The position numbers and the translations under genes are program-made. The notes under the pieces were generated by a model. That model saw only the letters and a program-made list of their open reading frames with translations. It made no database searches and was not told the origin of the DNA. A stretch of DNA of 64,000 nt, taken from contig CAZQSZ010000001.1 in NCBI GenBank assembly GCA_964596345.1, forward strand, positions 372,001-436,000. The letters run 5' to 3'. This document shows positions 25,904-36,165 of the stretch, in pieces. The DNA comes from CADEDV01 sp964596345. Lineage in GTDB: Bacteria > Bacteroidota > Bacteroidia > Chitinophagales > Chitinophagaceae. Each line of letters begins with the position of its first letter. Within the stretch, counting starts at the first letter, position 1.

Positions 25904-27367
25904 TTAGTTATCAGTACAAAGTGAATTTAACAAAAGCTCAGTTGATGAAATCGGCCAGATATATTGCTGACCTGTTGGCGCAATTGAGTTTACACCTGGT
26001 TTTGCCGGAAGCGGCAAACCAAGGCGGGTAAGGTCTGCACCAGCAAACCCTTCGCCCATCAATTCAATTCTTCTTTCGGTCATGATAGCATCTGCGAGTG
26101 CAGTTGCATTAGCAAAACTTCCTACTGTGAAAACGGTGGAAGCATCAGAGCGACCACGGATTGCATTCAGCAAAGCAACAGCCTGCGCATCTACTGTATT
26201 CGTTGAACGAACTCTGGCTTCTGCCAGGTTCAGCAGGACTTCAGCATACCTGATAACGGGAGCCCAATCAGTGAAGTTTCCACCAGTTGGGAACTTAGAC
26301 AGGTAAGTTTTGCCGCCGGAAGTGATGATCATCGCTTTTCTTCTGTCCGCAGCCAGCCAGCCGGCATTTGAAATAATACCGGTAGAAAGCAAAGAATACT
26401 CGCCATTACCACCATTAAATGCAGAAGGGCAGTAGTAATAGCCTAACTGGTTTTGGGTACCCGGAGCTTCATTAGAAGCGAAAGGCATTGACAGAATAGA
26501 TTCCGTGGTAGTATAAGGTGTTTTGAAAACATTGGTAACATCAGCCTGTAATGCATGTGCCACACCAGTTGATGCTGTAAATGGTGCAGTAGCTGAAACG
26601 ATCTTATTCGCTTCTGTGATCACATTGCCATATTGCTGCATGCTCAGGTACACCCTTGTCTTCAAGGCAATGGCTGTATTACGGTGAGCCCTGGTCGTAT
26701 TGAGTGTTGCATTAGCGTTAGTAAGCGGAAGGTTCTGTTCAGCAAAAGTGAGATCTGCTAATATCTGCGTATACACTTCAGCAACGGTTGCCCTGGCCAA
26801 AGCGTAATCACCGGAGCCAGTATTACCTGTTAAACGCAGGGGAACGCCGGGCTTACTTCCATTTCCATCCCAATAAGGCCGGGCATAAAACTGAAGTAAT
26901 GAATAGTAACTCAATGCACGAAGTAGTCTTGCTTCTGCCACATACCCTTTGCCAATTGCATCGCTGACAACACTTGTTCCGCTGATAGCCATACCATCAA
27001 TAAAAACATTGGCCAGGTTGATCACATAATAGGCTCTTGACCAATGATTCTGCACACTGTTTGTAGAACTGTTACTGGGAGTATAACTCCAGATATCATA
27101 TCCGGTAACCACGTTGGTACGGTCGTTCATGAAATCGCCACCACGGATATCATTGAATATCTGGTAACGACCCCCAAACATACCGGCATTTTTTATCGAA
27201 GCGTAAATAGCTCTTACCTGCCCCTCGATCCTTGCCGCTGTTGAGAAAGCTGAAAGATCAGAGATCAGTGTAGTGGGCACAGGAGTAAGGTTACTCTTGT
27301 GACATCCTGTGGCCGAAAGAAGTCCGGCAGCAAGGATGATATATAGATAATGTTTTTTCATTTTCAT
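25904..27367 (-). CDS. RagB/SusD family nutrient-binding lipoprotein
   Basis: 487 residues; lipobox SATGC with Cys22. The TPR-like SusD fold shows in NHWSRAYYVINLANVFID, EARLLRALSYYSLLQFYARPYWDG, and the late RYAEVLLNLAEARVR and RRIELMGEGFAGADLTRLG segments. It is the surface lid that captures a glycan or oligopeptide for its SusC partner, whose gene lies 17 bp upstream. No glycoside hydrolase or peptidase gene adjoins, so the ligand is unknown. Confidence 0.95.
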   Translation of the reverse strand: MKMKKHYLYIILAAGLLSATGCHKSNLTPVPTTLISDLSAFSTAARIEGQVRAIYASIKNAGMFGGRYQIFNDIRGGDFMNDRTNVVTGYDIWSYTPSNSSTNSVQNHWSRAYYVINLANVFIDGMAISGTSVVSDAIGKGYVAEARLLRALSYYSLLQFYARPYWDGNGSKPGVPLRLTGNTGSGDYALARATVAEVYTQILADLTFAEQNLPLTNANATLNTTRAHRNTAIALKTRVYLSMQQYGNVITEANKIVSATAPFTASTGVAHALQADVTNVFKTPYTTTESILSMPFASNEAPGTQNQLGYYYCPSAFNGGNGEYSLLSTGIISNAGWLAADRRKAMIITSGGKTYLSKFPTGGNFTDWAPVIRYAEVLLNLAEARVRSTNTVDAQAVALLNAIRGRSDASTVFTVGSFANATALADAIMTERRIELMGEGFAGADLTRLGLPLPAKPGVNSIAPTGQQYIWPISSTELLLNSLCTDN

Positions 27368-27384
27368 GATTCAATCTTTTTAAG

Positions 27385-30300
27385 TTAGAAACCAATATTT
27401 AAACCGACAGTGATGGTTCTGGCATTACCAACTGTATTTCTGTCAACACCCTGGTTGGTTGTTCCATTACCATTTGAGGAAACCTCAGGATCGGGTCCGG
27501 GATATTTGGTAATAATAGCCAGGTTGTTGCCGCTGATATAGAATCTTGCTGTACTGATCCTTGCTTTCTCAAGGATATTACGGGGAATATTATAACCAAG
27601 GCTTAATGTACGTAATTTGATAAAGTCGCCTTTGAACACATTAATATCAAGCGGGAATGATGAGCCATTGGAGATATTATCACCAAATACGGCTTTTGGA
27701 ATATCGGTTACGTCGCCCGGTTTTTTCCATTTCCTCAGGATATCAGTAGAGTTATTCCAGAAACGCTGGTCTCTTAACCCTGCATTGGTGCCAAAATAGA
27801 TATGGAAGCCTAACTGGTAAGTGAACAATGCATTCAGTTCAAAATCTTTGAAACGAATCGTATTGTCGAAACCGCCTACATATTTAGGGTTGGTGTTTTT
27901 ATACACCACAGCATCAGCAGAGCTAACTGTAGGTGCTACGGTTCCGTCTGCATAAGCGAAGCGGAACTGACCTGATGGAGCCACATGCTGGAAAAATACT
28001 TGCCTGCCATTTTTATCTAAGAAAATTCTTCTTCCTGTAGCCGGGTCAACTCCGTTGGTACGGGTTACGAATAGCATACCAATAGGACTTCCGGGAACAG
28101 TGATGCTTGGGTTTTCCAAACCGCCTGTAGAGGAAATAATGTTAGTGATACCGGGAGCAAGAGAGGTTACTTCATTTTTATTGTAAGTAATGTTGAATGA
28201 AGTATTCCAGGTGAAATCTTTTTTCTGAACCGGGGTAGCGGTTATGGCCACTTCTAAACCTTTGTTATACATGGTTCCGATATTCTGTGGAATATTGGAG
28301 GGCAAACCAGCAGAAGGTGGTTGCGGTACAAACAAGATCATATCATCGATATCGTTCTTGTAGTAAGTGATCTCCGCAGTGATCCTGTCTCTCAGGAAAC
28401 CAAAGTTCAGACCCAGGTCAAACTTGGTGCTGCTTTCCCATCCAAGATTTGAGTTACCTGCTTGTGAGAAAGCAACAGTACCGTTACCACCGTAGAGGCC
28501 AGAACTAAACACAGAAAGTGACTGGAAGTTACCGAGGCCACCTATGTTACCTACACGGCCATAGCTGGACCTGAGTTTGAAGCTGCTGAATATTTTATCA
28601 AGGCCACCGGTCCAGAATTTTTCCTTAGTGATCTCCCAACCAGCAGAAACACCCCAGAAAGTGCCATACTTACTATTTAAACCTAATTGTGAAGCACCAT
28701 CACGGCGCAGGTTACCACTTAAGAAATATTTGCCGGCATAATTATAATTCAAACGGCCAAATTCAGAATATAAATAGTTTTCACCTATACCTAAACCTGC
28801 GGTATTAGGTGTCTGCCATCCACCCTGGATATCTGTAAAGGCAGGGTCAGTAACACCAATACGGTTCAGGCCATAACCAACGAAATCTGATTTCTGTTGT
28901 TCAATACCAGCTAATAAACTGAAGTTATGTTTATCAGCAAATGTTTTGTCGAACTGTACGGTATTGGTCCATACCCATCTTTTACTTTTATTGAACCAGC
29001 TGGAAGCAGAACCATTGCTGGCAAAGCCTTCACCCGAAATAGGATGAAAGAAAACCTCGTTATCAATAAAAATATAGTCAAGACCAAAGGTGGAGCGGAA
29101 AGTTGCCCATTTCACCGGCTTAACCTGAACATAAGCGTTTGCCAGAATATGGTTGGCTTCACTATTGTTTCTGTTCAGGTCTAACTGAATAGCCGGATTG
29201 TTGAAACCAACCTGGCCCTGTTTATTTCCCATCACACCAATCAGGGCACCAGAATAGTTATAGGTGCCGTCATTGTTAAAAGGAGAAATATTGGGAGCAG
29301 TCACCAATGGCACACGACCAAGGCCAGCTGTAGCAAAGGCATCGCCCAATGAACCAGAACTTACTGCAGCCAGGTTTTGTTCATTAGAATACTGCAGCTT
29401 ACCTCCAACCGTGATAGCCTTACCGGCTTTATGATCAAGATTCATTAACACAGAAATTCTCTTAAAGTCATTCTTTCTAATGATACCTTGTTGATCAGTA
29501 TACCCTGCGGAAAAGTAATAGCTGGTTGCTTCGTTGGCACCAGAAACACTAACTGTGTTGCTGTGCTGGATACCCGTGCGGTACACATAATCATACCAGC
29601 GGGTGTTGATAGGTTGTCCGTCAGGTCCATTAGTGAGTACAAACGCATTCGTAGTTGCATTAAAGGTGCCCGCATTGACCAATGCTTCGTTTTTGTGATC
29701 AGTATATTGAAAGGCATCCAAAAGATCAGGTAACCCAAATGTCTTGGAGAAGCCTACCCAACTGTCAAGAGTTACTTTTGACTTTCCAGCCTTACCCTTT
29801 TTAGTAGTTACGAATACTACACCATTTGCCGCACGGCTACCGTAGATTGCAGAAGCCGCTGCGTCTTTAGATACGTCAATACTTTCAATGTCATTTGGAT
29901 TGATACTGGCAAGAGCATTACCTGCTGCACTGGTACCGCTGAAATCACCTGTATAAGCAGGTACTCCATCAACAACAATCAATGGATAAGAACTTAACGA
30001 GATTGAGTTTGTACCGCGGATCCTGATTACAGGTTGTGCATTCAATACACCACTTGGAATAGTCACCTGTACACCGGCAGCACGACCGCCCAATGCCTGT
30101 TCAAAACTTTGAACGGGTTTATTGGCGATAGCAGCTCCTTTTACAGAAGCAATGGAACCTGTAACTTCTTTTTTTCTTTGTGTGCCATACCCCACTACCA
30201 CTACTTCGGAAATGGTTTTGTCTTCCTGGGTTAAAGAAAAATCAAGGGAGGTTTGGGAGCCTATAGCTCTTTCCTGTGTCGTCATGTCGATGGCTGAAAC

Positions 30301-30510
30301 GATCAGCGCTTTGGCATTGGAAGGAACAGTGAGGGAGAAAGTTCCATCAGCTTTGGTGGAGGTACCGGTTGTTGTACCTTTTACCAGGACGGAAGCGTTG
30401 GGAATCGGATTTCCCTTGTCGTCAGTCACCTTTCCGGTGACTGTTTTTTGGGCTAACAACGATCCCGCAAATAGCAGGAAGGCTGTTAGTGTTAGTAACA
30501 GTTTTCTCAT
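27385..30510 (-). CDS. SusC/RagA family TonB-linked outer membrane receptor
   Basis: About 1041 residues; start taken as the ATG at 30510 (MRKLLLTLTAFLL), with another ATG at 30516. Signal peptide to about residue 20, a carboxypeptidase-regulatory-like domain (KTVTGKVTDDKGNPIPNASVLVKGT), the SusC signature before the plug (EVVVVGYGTQRKKEVTGSIASVKG), plug with IRIRGTNSI and PLIVVDGVPAY, then a long barrel ending in GLNIGF with an aromatic terminal residue. It imports the ligand captured by SusD using TonB energy. No FecR-type STN domain, so no sign of anti-sigma signalling. Confidence 0.96.
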   Translation of the reverse strand: MRKLLLTLTAFLLFAGSLLAQKTVTGKVTDDKGNPIPNASVLVKGTTTGTSTKADGTFSLTVPSNAKALIVSAIDMTTQERAIGSQTSLDFSLTQEDKTISEVVVVGYGTQRKKEVTGSIASVKGAAIANKPVQSFEQALGGRAAGVQVTIPSGVLNAQPVIRIRGTNSISLSSYPLIVVDGVPAYTGDFSGTSAAGNALASINPNDIESIDVSKDAAASAIYGSRAANGVVFVTTKKGKAGKSKVTLDSWVGFSKTFGLPDLLDAFQYTDHKNEALVNAGTFNATTNAFVLTNGPDGQPINTRWYDYVYRTGIQHSNTVSVSGANEATSYYFSAGYTDQQGIIRKNDFKRISVLMNLDHKAGKAITVGGKLQYSNEQNLAAVSSGSLGDAFATAGLGRVPLVTAPNISPFNNDGTYNYSGALIGVMGNKQGQVGFNNPAIQLDLNRNNSEANHILANAYVQVKPVKWATFRSTFGLDYIFIDNEVFFHPISGEGFASNGSASSWFNKSKRWVWTNTVQFDKTFADKHNFSLLAGIEQQKSDFVGYGLNRIGVTDPAFTDIQGGWQTPNTAGLGIGENYLYSEFGRLNYNYAGKYFLSGNLRRDGASQLGLNSKYGTFWGVSAGWEITKEKFWTGGLDKIFSSFKLRSSYGRVGNIGGLGNFQSLSVFSSGLYGGNGTVAFSQAGNSNLGWESSTKFDLGLNFGFLRDRITAEITYYKNDIDDMILFVPQPPSAGLPSNIPQNIGTMYNKGLEVAITATPVQKKDFTWNTSFNITYNKNEVTSLAPGITNIISSTGGLENPSITVPGSPIGMLFVTRTNGVDPATGRRIFLDKNGRQVFFQHVAPSGQFRFAYADGTVAPTVSSADAVVYKNTNPKYVGGFDNTIRFKDFELNALFTYQLGFHIYFGTNAGLRDQRFWNNSTDILRKWKKPGDVTDIPKAVFGDNISNGSSFPLDINVFKGDFIKLRTLSLGYNIPRNILEKARISTARFYISGNNLAIITKYPGPDPEVSSNGNGTTNQGVDRNTVGNARTITVGLNIGF

Positions 30511-30691
30511 GTGCATGTAGTTTTTAAGTATAGAAATCAAAGCAATACCCTTGTCAGGGGCAGTGCCTCAAGTGATAAACCAGTCTTTAAAAATAATATG
30601 AAAACGCCGCCTATAACCTTATTTGTCCGTCTCTCAATTAAATATGACAAATTGCTCAATTCTAATGCTGCACTAATATATAGAAATCCGC

Positions 30692-33016
30692 TTATTTTTT
30701 GCGTTTTTCTCCCATACTTATCAGCAGGGCAGGCAGCAATACAAGATTGGTGATGGTAGCGGTTACCAAGGTAAGGGAGGTTAGCCAGCCAAGAGCTTGT
30801 GTTCCGCCGAAACCGCTGAAACAGAAGATAATAAATCCGGCGATAAGTACCAGGGAGGTATAAATGATACTGATGCCGGTACTATGAATAGTCTCTATGA
30901 CCGTCTTTTTAAGGTTGTGGCCGTGCCGGGGGAGCTCCTGTTTATAGTTGACCAGGAAACGGATGGTTACATCTATGGCGATACCAAGTGCCACACTGAA
31001 GACTAAAACGGTGGATGGCTTGATGGCAATGCCGGTCCATCCCATGACCCCTGCGGTGATGATCAGCGGGATGATATTCGGGATCAGCGAACAAAACAGG
31101 ATGCGGAACGATTTGAACAGGTACAACATACAAAGGGCGATCAGCAAAAAAGCCCAGGCAATACTCTCTTTCAATCCGTTAATAATATAAGTGCTGCCTT
31201 CCAGGAAAGTGACACTGGTGCCGGTCAACTGAACACTGTATTTAGAAGTGTCAAAAAGTTGGGTGGCCCGCAGTTGAATACTGTCCAGGATCTCGGGTAA
31301 ACGAACACTGCCCACATCAGCCATTGATACGCTGATACGAACCTGCTGCCTGGTACTATCCATAAAGGTGGAAACCAGTTTGGTGAAAGAATTTCCACCT
31401 GAACTGTCTTTCTTGAAATTTAAATAATCATTCAGTGCCGGCATGATGTTCTCATCTGGAACGGTATAGCTTAAGCTATCACCTTCAAAAAAGGCCTGTT
31501 TGGCGAATTTCATTCCTTCTACCAGGGAAAGAGGTCTTGCCATTGTCGGTTGTGCCGTGATGTATTGCGATAAGGAATCAATATTGCGGAATGTCTTCAG
31601 TGCATTGCGGCGCAACCCGTTTTTCTGGCGGGTGTCCACGATGATCTCCAACGGCATTACCCCTTTAAAATTTTTTTCAAAAAACTTCAGGTCGGTATAG
31701 ATCTTATCGGTTTTTGGCAGGTCATCCACGATAAATCCAACACTCTTTAATTTAAAAATACCCACTACGGCAACCGCAATGATGGCAATAGTGATACCAT
31801 AGATCAGTTTGCGGTGATTGAGTGACCATCTTTCCAGCCGGTCTAACCAGCGATTAAGTCGCGGGTTATCCAGGTATTTGGTATGTCTTGATTTGGGGGC
31901 CGGTAAAAAACTCAGTACTGCAGGAATCAGTACCAGGGAAATAAAGAACAATAACATGATATTGATGCCGGCCACCACACCAAACTCTTTTAAGATCTGG
32001 CTGCGGGTGAGGGCAAAAACAGCAAAACCAATGGCCGCCGACAGGTTACAAAACAGGGTCACGATTCCCATTTTATCAACCATAGCGGTCAATGCCTTTA
32101 TCTTATCTCCTTTTTCATTATAAGCAGTATGAAACTTATTGAGAAAATATATACAATTAGGGATACCAATCACCACGATCAGTGGCGGAATAAGTGCCGT
32201 TAATAAGGTGATCTTATAACCAAATAATTGCATGGTGCCAACACTCCATACCACGCCGATCAGTACCACAATCAATGATAATGTCATAGAGCTGACTGAA
32301 CGGAAGAATAATAACAGGATCAATGCTGATAAGACCAATGAGGCGACCAGGAAAATATTCATTTCTGCAGCAATCCGGGTGGCCAGTTCGGTTCTTATCA
32401 TCGGCAGGCCACTGAGATGAATTTCTATAGCATTATCGGTTCCAAATTGCAGGGCCAGTTTTTTGATCTCATCTACTATGGCCACTCTTTTACTGCTGTT
32501 CATGATGTCCTTATTGATGCGGACACCCATCAGCCAGGCTTTTGTTTCAGCATTGTACAAAAGACCCCGGTAAAAAGGAAGATTCAGGAATACAGCTGCA
32601 CTGCTGTCCAATTCAGCCTGAGTTAATTCTTTATCCCTGAAAATAGTATCGGCTTTTAATTTTTCGCTGGCAGCATCTTTGACCAGGTTCACGGCTGATG
32701 TAACGGCTAATACATCCTCTACAGCCTTTACTTTCCGCAGATCTTTTTGCAGGCGGGCATAACTATTAAATAGTTTTTCGGTGAATAACTGATCCGTTTG
32801 AATACCGATGACCAGCAGGTTGCCGTCTTCGCCAAATTTTTTTTTGAACTCCTGGTAGGTTTTGTATTTGGGGTTATCGGTGGGAATAGCCCGGGAAAAA
32901 TCATAACTCAGTTGCATTTTGCTGGCCTGGTAACCCATAAAACCGGTGAGGGCCAGTAATATGATCAATAACAGAATGCGGTATTTGAGAATGAATTGTC
33001 CGAGTCGTAGCCACAT
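30692..33016 (-). CDS. MMPL/RND family membrane transporter
   Basis: 774 residues with two halves, each a first helix, a large periplasmic loop and five more helices (helix 1 at about 10-30; clusters near 225-370 and 600-765). The FSRAIPTDNPKYKTYQEFKKKFGEDGNLLVIG opening and the sterol-sensing-like helices (GIPNCIYFLNKF, SVALGIAIDVTIRFLVNY) are typical of the MMPL branch, which moves lipids or hydrophobic molecules across or out of the inner membrane with proton energy. No membrane-fusion or outer-membrane partner gene is next to it. It is divergent from porZ, 90 bp away. Confidence 0.9.
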   Translation of the reverse strand: MWLRLGQFILKYRILLLIILLALTGFMGYQASKMQLSYDFSRAIPTDNPKYKTYQEFKKKFGEDGNLLVIGIQTDQLFTEKLFNSYARLQKDLRKVKAVEDVLAVTSAVNLVKDAASEKLKADTIFRDKELTQAELDSSAAVFLNLPFYRGLLYNAETKAWLMGVRINKDIMNSSKRVAIVDEIKKLALQFGTDNAIEIHLSGLPMIRTELATRIAAEMNIFLVASLVLSALILLLFFRSVSSMTLSLIVVLIGVVWSVGTMQLFGYKITLLTALIPPLIVVIGIPNCIYFLNKFHTAYNEKGDKIKALTAMVDKMGIVTLFCNLSAAIGFAVFALTRSQILKEFGVVAGINIMLLFFISLVLIPAVLSFLPAPKSRHTKYLDNPRLNRWLDRLERWSLNHRKLIYGITIAIIAVAVVGIFKLKSVGFIVDDLPKTDKIYTDLKFFEKNFKGVMPLEIIVDTRQKNGLRRNALKTFRNIDSLSQYITAQPTMARPLSLVEGMKFAKQAFFEGDSLSYTVPDENIMPALNDYLNFKKDSSGGNSFTKLVSTFMDSTRQQVRISVSMADVGSVRLPEILDSIQLRATQLFDTSKYSVQLTGTSVTFLEGSTYIINGLKESIAWAFLLIALCMLYLFKSFRILFCSLIPNIIPLIITAGVMGWTGIAIKPSTVLVFSVALGIAIDVTIRFLVNYKQELPRHGHNLKKTVIETIHSTGISIIYTSLVLIAGFIIFCFSGFGGTQALGWLTSLTLVTATITNLVLLPALLISMGEKRKK

Positions 33017-33094
33017 AATAAGTACCTAATTAGATAAGTGTAGAAGCCGCAAAGAAACGGAAAAAAGCTTAACAGGCTATTAGCCTGATTTTGA

Positions 33095-33102
33095 TACTTT
33101 TG
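33095..33102 (+). promoter_or_regulatory. -7 box for porZ
   Basis: TACTTTTG matches TAnnTTTG. The predicted start (about 33109) falls on the GTG start codon at 33107, so either the leader is absent or the true start is a little further on. Confidence 0.45.
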
Positions 33103-33106
33103 AATA

Positions 33107-35416
33107 GTGAGATTCTTGTTTTCAATCCTGTTATCCGGGCTTGCTGTTGCAACAGCAGCCCAATTGCCCTTACCTGCTATCGGTTTGTGGCGGGAGCATC
33201 TTCCTTATAACAGTGCCATTGATGTTACGGCAGCTGCTGATAAAGTCTATTGTGCCACCCCTTACAGTTTGTTTGTTGTGAATAATGCAAGCAATGAAAT
33301 TGAAAGGCTCAGTAAAGTAACAGGATTGAGTGAAACGGGCATCAGCACCATCCGGTACGATGCAGCTAATGAAAAGCTGTTTATTGCTTACAGTAACAGC
33401 AACATTGATATTATTGACCGGAACGATATCAACAATGTACCTGATATAAAAAGAGATAATATCATCGGCGATAAAACGATCTATAATATTTACCCGCTGG
33501 GGACCCATTTTTTTCTTTCTACAGGTTTGGGAGTGATCGTTATTGATGGCGACCGGTACGAAGTAAAGGATTCCTGGTTCATTGGTAATAATGGCAACCA
33601 GGTGCGGACCACAGGTTTTACCAGTGACGGCACTTTTTATTATGCGGCCACTGAAGAAGGATTAAAGAAGGCGGCTATCAGTAATACCAATCATGCGAAC
33701 TGGGCCAACTGGCAGCTGGTCAGTGGCACAAACGGGTTACCTGCGGGAGAATGTCGTAATGTGTTTATGCTGCAGAATAAAGTCATTGTTCAAAAAGGAG
33801 ATTCCCTGTATGTGCAGACGGGAACAAACTGGTCTTTGTTTTACGGAGATACATGGCCTGCTGTAAGCAGCAACGTTAGTGCGGATAAAATTCTACTATG
33901 CCAGCGGCAAACAAACGGTGCCAGCCGGGTCATCCTGTTAAATGCTGACGGATCAGTTGCAAGAACATTGTCCCAGCCGGGTATTATTTCTTTTCCGAGG
34001 AAAGCAATCTTATATAGTAACGAACCCTGGCTGGCCGACCAGTTTGGGGGTTTATCACATTTTACGGCTGCCGCATTTAAAAATTATAAACCTAATTCGC
34101 CGGAGGCAACAGCCAGCGGGGAGATGATGGTTTACAATAACCAGTTTTATGCCACCGCCGGCGAAGTAAATGAAGCATGGAACTACCAATATAACGGGAA
34201 TGGTATTTATCATTTCAAAGAGAGCAACTGGACGAATATCAATCGCTTTGTCTATCCGCAATTGGATTCCTTATTAGATTTTATAACCATTACTCCTGAT
34301 CCCCGTGATGAAACGATCTGGGCCGGCTCTTATGGTGGCGGTTTATTACACCTCAAACAAGGGCCAGCTTTCGAGATATTCAAACAAGGTTTTATCGGGG
34401 CCACTGTTGGCGATCCCACCAGTTACCGGGTAGCAGGCTTAGCTTTTGACCGGGACAATAATTTATGGATATCGAATTACGGGTCAGTACTACCATTAAA
34501 AGTTAAAAAAGCAGATGGTAGCTGGTATGCGTTTGCTGTTCCTTTTTTCCTGAATGAGAATGCGGCGGCGCAAATAGTGATTGACGATAATAATTATAAA
34601 TGGATTGTCTCACCTAAAGGCAATGGCCTGCTTTGTTACGACCAGGGCAGTTCATTGGAAAATTCAGGTGATGACAGGTGGAAGATCTATCGTGCCGGGG
34701 CCGGTAGCGGTAACCTTCCCAGCAATGAAGTAATATGTGCGGCAAAAGATAAAAGCGGCTTTATCTGGGTCGGTACAACCGATGGTATCGGGGTGATACA
34801 ATGTACACAGGATGTTTTCAGCTCCACGTCTTGTGAAGCCGTATTGCCAATTGTGCAACAGGGAAATTTCGCCAACTTTCTATTCAAAGGGGAAGAAGTA
34901 AGAGATATTGCGGTGGATGGTGCAGACAGAAAATGGGTGGCTACAAAAAATGGTGCCTGGCTGATCGACGCTACCGGGGAAAAAGTTATTTATCAATTTA
35001 CCGAAGCCAATAGCAACTTACTAAGCAGCGATGTAAAAAAGATTACGATTGATGGAAAGACAGGTGAAGTCTTTTTCGCCACCTTAAAGGGCATTTGTTC
35101 TTTCCGCAGCACTGCAACGGAAGGAAGCGAAGTAAATGCTGACGTGTTGGTTTTTCCTAATCCCGTTCCCCCGGGCTATACCGGCACCATTGCCATCCGG
35201 GGATTGGTGAATAATGCCATTGTAAAGATCACTGAACTCGATGGACGATTAGTGTATCAAACAAGAGCCCTGGGCGGACAAGCCGTATGGGATGGAAGAA
35301 ATTATAAAGGACAAAAAATTTCCAGCGGTACTTACCTTATACTGGTAAATGAAGATCCCAATTCATCTTTTGGAAAAGAAAAAACGGCAGCGAAGATTTT
35401 TTTCATTAATAAATAA
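33107..35416 (+). CDS. porZ: PorZ-like type IX secretion attachment-complex protein
   Basis: 769 residues, GTG start, signal peptide to about residue 18. The opening IGLWREHLPYNSAIDVTAAADKVYCATPYSLFVV is characteristic of PorZ, followed by two propeller-like regions (DNNLWISNYG, GFIWVGTTDGIGV) and a C-terminal T9SS-sorting-type domain (VFPNPVPPGYTG, LDGRLVYQTRALGGQAVWDG, SSGTYLILV). PorZ works with PorU at the cell surface, delivering anionic LPS to secreted cargo. recO follows after 2 bp. The assignment rests on pattern memory, not on an alignment. Confidence 0.75.
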   Translation: MRFLFSILLSGLAVATAAQLPLPAIGLWREHLPYNSAIDVTAAADKVYCATPYSLFVVNNASNEIERLSKVTGLSETGISTIRYDAANEKLFIAYSNSNIDIIDRNDINNVPDIKRDNIIGDKTIYNIYPLGTHFFLSTGLGVIVIDGDRYEVKDSWFIGNNGNQVRTTGFTSDGTFYYAATEEGLKKAAISNTNHANWANWQLVSGTNGLPAGECRNVFMLQNKVIVQKGDSLYVQTGTNWSLFYGDTWPAVSSNVSADKILLCQRQTNGASRVILLNADGSVARTLSQPGIISFPRKAILYSNEPWLADQFGGLSHFTAAAFKNYKPNSPEATASGEMMVYNNQFYATAGEVNEAWNYQYNGNGIYHFKESNWTNINRFVYPQLDSLLDFITITPDPRDETIWAGSYGGGLLHLKQGPAFEIFKQGFIGATVGDPTSYRVAGLAFDRDNNLWISNYGSVLPLKVKKADGSWYAFAVPFFLNENAAAQIVIDDNNYKWIVSPKGNGLLCYDQGSSLENSGDDRWKIYRAGAGSGNLPSNEVICAAKDKSGFIWVGTTDGIGVIQCTQDVFSSTSCEAVLPIVQQGNFANFLFKGEEVRDIAVDGADRKWVATKNGAWLIDATGEKVIYQFTEANSNLLSSDVKKITIDGKTGEVFFATLKGICSFRSTATEGSEVNADVLVFPNPVPPGYTGTIAIRGLVNNAIVKITELDGRLVYQTRALGGQAVWDGRNYKGQKISSGTYLILVNEDPNSSFGKEKTAAKIFFINK

Positions 35417-35418
35417 CT

Positions 35419-36165
35419 GTGCCGGATAAGCTACATAAAACAAGGGGCATCGTACTGCGGTCGGTGAAGTATGGCGAGACCAGTGTGATCGTTTCCATCT
35501 TCACGGAGTTATTTGGATTGCAATCGTATTTGGTGAACGGGGTAAGAGCCTCCACAAAAAAAGGAAGTGGTAAAGCCAATTTATTTCAACCTTCAGCAAT
35601 TCTTGACCTGATCGTTTATCATAGTGAATTAAAACAGCTGCAACGGATCAAAGAATTTAAATGGGGCTATATCTACCAGCATATTCTTTCGGATGTGCGA
35701 AAAAATGCTGTGGCTTTGTTTATGATAGAGTTGCTCAGCAAATGCCTGAAACAGCCGGAGAATAATCCTGACCTGTTTCATTTCAGTGAAGATGCATTCA
35801 GGCACCTGGATGATGCCAGCGATGCAGAGACAGCCAACTTTCCTTTGTTTGTGGCCCTGCACCTGCCGGTATTCTTTGGTTTCCGGATAGATGATAACTA
35901 TTCGGTACAAAATCAATACCTCGATCTGCAGGAGGGAAGTTTTACAAGTATTCAGCCCACGCATCCGTATTTCCTGGATGATAAACAGGCTTATATTATT
36001 TCACAGCTGCTGAAAGTGCAGCAGCCTGCGGAACTGGAAGATATTAAGCTGAACCATGAATTCCGGCGCAATTTGTTATTTGCACTGGAGCGATTTTATG
36101 CGTTACATATTGCAGAATTTGGAACAATGCGGACCTTGCCGGTGTTAAGGGAGATACTGGGTTAA
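35419..36165 (+). CDS. recO: DNA repair protein RecO
   Basis: 248 residues with a GTG start 2 bp after porZ. N-terminal OB fold: KTRGIVLRSVKYGETSVIVSIFTELFGLQSYLVNGVRAS in family order, then the helical domain (AVALFMIELLSKCLKQPENNPDLF, the phylum's usual RecO features). It loads RecA onto SSB-coated single-stranded DNA with RecR. The last 4 bp overlap the convergent hydrolase gene. Confidence 0.93.
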   Translation: MPDKLHKTRGIVLRSVKYGETSVIVSIFTELFGLQSYLVNGVRASTKKGSGKANLFQPSAILDLIVYHSELKQLQRIKEFKWGYIYQHILSDVRKNAVALFMIELLSKCLKQPENNPDLFHFSEDAFRHLDDASDAETANFPLFVALHLPVFFGFRIDDNYSVQNQYLDLQEGSFTSIQPTHPYFLDDKQAYIISQLLKVQQPAELEDIKLNHEFRRNLLFALERFYALHIAEFGTMRTLPVLREILG

